Positions 61,259 through 64,000 of a stretch of DNA of 64,000 nucleotides are shown here, in pieces; the stretch's first letter is position 1, and every line of letters starts with the position of its first letter. The notes under the pieces are model-generated. The model worked only from the letters and a program-made list of their open reading frames with translations, did no database searches and was not told the DNA's origin. This DNA is from CAVTPD01 sp963736575 (GTDB lineage: Bacteria > Bacteroidota > Bacteroidia > Cytophagales > JAAEPT01). Position numbers and translations under genes: made by a program. The stretch lies in NCBI GenBank assembly GCA_963736575.1, contig CAVTPD010000003.1, positions 806,001 to 870,000 of the forward strand, in the 5' to 3' direction.

Positions 61259-62218
61259 ATGAACAAGCTGAAGGAAATAATGGATACTGTTTTATCTAAC
61301 CAATCGGTGAAAGATAAAATACGGATTTACGAAACCCATGAGGCTTTGGGCGAAAACGTTCTGTTAGAAAATCCTATGACTCAATCGTTAGACTTTATAC
61401 CGGTTGGGGACGATTGTGCAGCTATTCCAGATGGTAATAATGGCTATTTGTTATTTGCTGCCGAAGGAATTATTTCGGATTTTATTGAAAACGATCCTTG
61501 GTTTGCCGGCTATTGCGCGGTAATGGTCAACATAAGTGATATATGTGCCATGGGTGGTTTGCCCATAGCATTAACGGATACGCTTTGGGTTAAAAGCAAA
61601 GAAGCCAGCGAAGAAATTTGGGCCGGAATGAAAGCTGCTTGTGATCAGTACGGCGTACCTATTGTGGGCGGACATACGTGTTACCGAAGTAAAAATTCTT
61701 GTTTAAGTGTTTCAATAACAGGTAAAGCCGGCGAAAATCTGTTAACCAGTTACCACGCTAAACCCAGTGATTCTTTATTAATGGTGGTAGACTTAAATGG
61801 TGCCTATTACAAAGAATATCCGTTTTTTGATGCTTCTACAACTTCCGCTTCTAAAAAAGTAAGAAAGAACATGCGTTTGTTGTATCAAATGGCAGAACGT
61901 AAACTTTCTAAAGCGGCAAAAGACATTAGCATGGGCGGCATAATTGGTACTATGGCCATGTTCTTACGAACCTCAAAATTGGGCGCTACTATTTCGGTAG
62001 ATCGTATTCCAAAACCGTATGGGGTAACTTGGGAAAAATGGCTGGTTAGTTTTCCCAGTTTTGGTTATTTAATTGCTGCAAATCCAGATGATGTTGCTGA
62101 AATCAGAACACATTTTAATCAGTCGGATATTGAATGCGAAGAGATTGGTTATTTCAACGAAGAAAAAAACCTACACCTGTCTTTTGAAGAACATCAACTA
62201 ATTGTAAACTATGCCTGA
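61259..62218 (+). CDS. nitF: Nit1C AIR-synthase-like (PurM/SelD fold) protein
   Basis: A 319-residue protein of the PurM/SelD/HypE ATP-binding fold (sll0787-type). Motifs: FIPVGDDCAAIPDG, GYCAVMVNISDICAMGGLPIALTDTLW, VPIVGGHTCYRS, and DISMGGIIGTMAMFLRTSKLGATI. The family uses ATP to activate amides or carboxylates, consistent with a role next to the nitrilase and acetyltransferase. Its start follows the nitE stop without a gap. The exact reaction is unknown. Confidence 0.92.
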   Translation: MNKLKEIMDTVLSNQSVKDKIRIYETHEALGENVLLENPMTQSLDFIPVGDDCAAIPDGNNGYLLFAAEGIISDFIENDPWFAGYCAVMVNISDICAMGGLPIALTDTLWVKSKEASEEIWAGMKAACDQYGVPIVGGHTCYRSKNSCLSVSITGKAGENLLTSYHAKPSDSLLMVVDLNGAYYKEYPFFDASTTSASKKVRKNMRLLYQMAERKLSKAAKDISMGGIIGTMAMFLRTSKLGATISVDRIPKPYGVTWEKWLVSFPSFGYLIAANPDDVAEIRTHFNQSDIECEEIGYFNEEKNLHLSFEEHQLIVNYA

Positions 62219-62489
62219 AATTTACATGTCAATAGAATGGCCCACTGGCAGAAAAGATTTTGTCTATTCTCCTTCTACCATTATTCAAAAATTTTTTGAA
62301 CCGAAAACTGAAATGTCTGTAGCGGAATTTAAGGAAAAAGTGGTTGAAGCCCTGAATGCTGCTTCTGATAGAGTGGTGCAAGTGTATGGTTTTGAGTGCA
62401 CTTCTTCCCGTATGGAAATGCAGCGGATTTGTAAAATAGTAGAGAATTTTGAAGACCTACAAGCACCCATTAAAATACTAACGGTCTAA
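62211..62489 (+). CDS. nitG: Nit1C small protein NitG (MSMEG_0570 family)
   Basis: A 92-residue protein whose start overlaps nitF by eight bases. It begins MPEIYMSIEWPTGRKDFVYSPSTIIQKFFEP and ends FECTSSRMEMQRICKIVENF, matching the short MSMEG_0570 nitrogen-starvation family found only in Nit1C loci. No catalytic motif is visible; a carrier or assembly role is possible. The next gene starts six bases after its stop. Confidence 0.9.
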   Translation: MPEIYMSIEWPTGRKDFVYSPSTIIQKFFEPKTEMSVAEFKEKVVEALNAASDRVVQVYGFECTSSRMEMQRICKIVENFEDLQAPIKILTV

Positions 62490-62494
62490 TTACA

Positions 62495-63409
62495 ATGGGG
62501 GTAAGAAAAAGCTTTTCTGAATTGTTAGATTCTGGTCAGTTTATATTATCTGCCGAATTAACGCCCCCACGCCATTACGATTTAAGCGATTTTTTACACA
62601 AAGCCGAAATTGTAGAACAATATGTAGATGTGCTGCAAATCAATGATCATTTACTTTCCAAAGCACGTATTACCAATTTGGTTGTAGGGCAATATTGTAA
62701 GAGCCAAGGTATGGATCCCGTGTTGCAATTTACGCTTCGGCATAAAAACCGTATTGCCATACAAGGGGATTTATTAGGTTTGGCGGCTTCTGGGATAGAA
62801 AATATTATTGTTTTGGGTGGTTATCCCTGTTCTCTTGGCGAAGACCATTCTGCCAAAAATGTTAATGACATTAACTGTTTAGAAGCCGTTGAAAAGATAT
62901 CTAGGTTAACCCGAGAAGGGAAATTATTTAATGGCGATCAAATTCTTCCGCCTCCAAAATTTAGGATTGGCATCATTGACTTTCCTTGTGATAGTACCCA
63001 AACTGAACGTCATTTAGATCGATTAGAAGCTAAAATTGAAGCTGGTGCAGAATTCGTACAGCTGCAAGCTATTTTTGAATTAGAGTCTATGCATAAATGG
63101 ATGGAAGAAATTGAGAAACGCCAATTGCATAAAAAAGCCCGATTTTTTGGAGCAGTTTTTCCGTTTAATGGTTTAGAACGTTTAAAGGTCTTAAGCGAAA
63201 TTCCTGGTTTAAAAATTCCTTCTGAGGTTGTTCAGCGTATGCAAAAAAACAATTGTTCTAAAGAAGGTTTAGATATCACTATTGAATTAATGAAAGGTCT
63301 ACACCGGATGGAAGGCATTAGTGGTATTCACATTCGTTCGGTAGGTGCCGAAGATTGGGTTCCTAGAATTGTGGAAGCTTCTGGTTTAGGGGGTGAATTG
63401 ATTTATTAA
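62495..63409 (+). CDS. Methylenetetrahydrofolate-reductase-like protein at the end of the nit operon
   Basis: A 304-residue TIM-barrel protein. SAELTPPRHYD supplies the Glu that binds folate in MetF (E. coli FEFFPP). LQFTLRHKNRIAIQGDLLGLAASGIENIIVLGGYP matches the TCRDRNR-x-QxDLLG flavin-binding region of MetF, and GAEFVQLQAIFELESM is the equivalent of the F-x-QTQFFFD region with Phe/Gln changes. It follows nitG by six bases, in the same direction. MetF reduces methylene-THF; here the genomic setting suggests one-carbon units made in the nit pathway, or reduction of a different folate or nitrogen substrate (inference). The canonical metF is usually next to metH, which is absent. Confidence 0.85.
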   Translation: MGVRKSFSELLDSGQFILSAELTPPRHYDLSDFLHKAEIVEQYVDVLQINDHLLSKARITNLVVGQYCKSQGMDPVLQFTLRHKNRIAIQGDLLGLAASGIENIIVLGGYPCSLGEDHSAKNVNDINCLEAVEKISRLTREGKLFNGDQILPPPKFRIGIIDFPCDSTQTERHLDRLEAKIEAGAEFVQLQAIFELESMHKWMEEIEKRQLHKKARFFGAVFPFNGLERLKVLSEIPGLKIPSEVVQRMQKNNCSKEGLDITIELMKGLHRMEGISGIHIRSVGAEDWVPRIVEASGLGGELIY

Positions 63410-63487
63410 TAAGCCAATACTGCTTTTTTTGAATTATATTTCTAGCTATTATATATTTACAAAGCTTTACTCTACCCCTCATACAAA

Positions 63488-64000
63488 ATGATCTCTTTCC
63501 AAATTGCAGTAATTACGCTGCATTTATTTACCATAATAAATAAGCTGGCTCTGTCGGTGGTTTTATTCCTTCAAAGACAAAACAAAGTGTTTTTTAGGCA
63601 CATTGCATTTATTGTATTTGCCCCAGTAGCCCTGTTTGTTTCTAATTTGCTTTCTTTCCAAGGCATTTTCGAATACGGTTGGTTAATGATCCTTAACTTA
63701 ATTTTTTCTTCTACCATGTATTTTGTAGCCCTAAGCTTTATACATGTAGTCTTTAACATTCAGTTTTTTCTAAAACAACGGTTCTTTAACATTCTATCGG
63801 CATTAATCTACCTGCCTTATATAATTGCTTTGGGTTTATACTTAAGCATGGACCAAACAGAAAGAGCCCTCTTCCATGAATCGGATTTTAATTTAGGCAA
63901 CCATTATTTATTTGATTTTTTAAATACCAGCATCTTTGTATGGACAATTGGTTTACCTGTTTTAATGTTTGTTTTAATTTCAAAAGTTAGAAAACAAGAA
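63488..64000 (+). CDS. Multi-helix membrane protein, 5' part only
   Basis: An open frame of 171 codons runs from ATG at 63488 off the end of the window. It has about six hydrophobic helices (ISFQIAVITLHLFTIINKLALSVVLFL, HIAFIVFAPVALFVSNLLSF, WLMILNLIFSSTMYFVALSF, ILSALIYLPYIIALGLYL and others). Such N-terminal seven-helix parts are common in Bacteroidota AraC-type regulators and histidine kinases, with the catalytic or DNA-binding domain at the C-terminus, which cannot be seen here. It starts 78 bases after the nit operon and may or may not belong to it. Confidence 0.6.
   Translation, partial: MISFQIAVITLHLFTIINKLALSVVLFLQRQNKVFFRHIAFIVFAPVALFVSNLLSFQGIFEYGWLMILNLIFSSTMYFVALSFIHVVFNIQFFLKQRFFNILSALIYLPYIIALGLYLSMDQTERALFHESDFNLGNHYLFDFLNTSIFVWTIGLPVLMFVLISKVRKQE

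Overview
The window is about 64 kb of a Bacteroidota chromosome, most likely order Flavobacteriales. The evidence is AT-rich DNA, very few Shine-Dalgarno sites, a promoter matching TTG-N20-TAnnTTTG, type IX secretion (T9SS) parts (GldM, a PorP/SprF protein), and several secreted enzymes with C-terminal T9SS sorting domains (YPNP motif or CHU_C type). No rRNA, tRNA, CRISPR array, transposase or phage genes were seen. Gene starts are often GTG or TTG with short overlaps.

Layout. 1-7.6 kb: end of a cupin gene, an ECF sigma factor with a small membrane protein, gldM with a PorP/SprF gene, and an operon of sigma factor, anti-sigma factor with SprB/CHU_C-like outer domains, and a leucine-rich-repeat surface protein. 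7.6-19 kb: redox repair and housekeeping genes (MsrA, TspO-like, PQQ sugar dehydrogenase, rimP-nusA-infB, MsrB-MsrA fusion, MATE exporter, MoxR ATPase) and a broken LHPP-type HAD gene. 19.5-31 kb: a GH8 glycosidase, two convergent MscS channels, BrkB, small proteins and an RCC1 protein, ending in a 1.1-kb intergenic stretch rich in small hairpin repeats. 31-49 kb: a giant alpha-2-macroglobulin, a Rieske/AIF reductase with an SDR enzyme, a third ECF sigma operon, a GH9 cellulase, a GH3 beta-glucosidase, an M48 protease and pdxJ. 49-55.7 kb: yqeY-cvpA-pabA, hydrolase-CBS-nadK, two related tiny lipoproteins, OsmC and DNA polymerase IV.

The most interesting block is 55.8-63.4 kb, a complete Nit1C-type cluster: flavin monooxygenase (nitH), a PAS/LuxR-type regulator, then a tight operon of nitB, the nitrilase nitC (Glu45-Lys127-Cys161), radical SAM nitD, acetyltransferase nitE, PurM-like nitF and nitG. 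Nit1C clusters are linked in the literature to nitrogen starvation and cyanide assimilation. This copy has two features I do not recognise from described clusters: a methylenetetrahydrofolate-reductase-like last gene and a LuxR/PAS regulator. The operon promoter contains a repeated CTACGTATT motif that could be the regulator's site.

GH8, GH9 and GH3 enzymes together suggest use of cellulose or related beta-glucans: two secreted, sorted endo-acting enzymes and a beta-glucosidase to finish the oligosaccharides. The T9SS genes and sigma/anti-sigma systems fit a surface-active, possibly gliding lifestyle. All functions are read from sequence motifs and memory of families; no searches were run.
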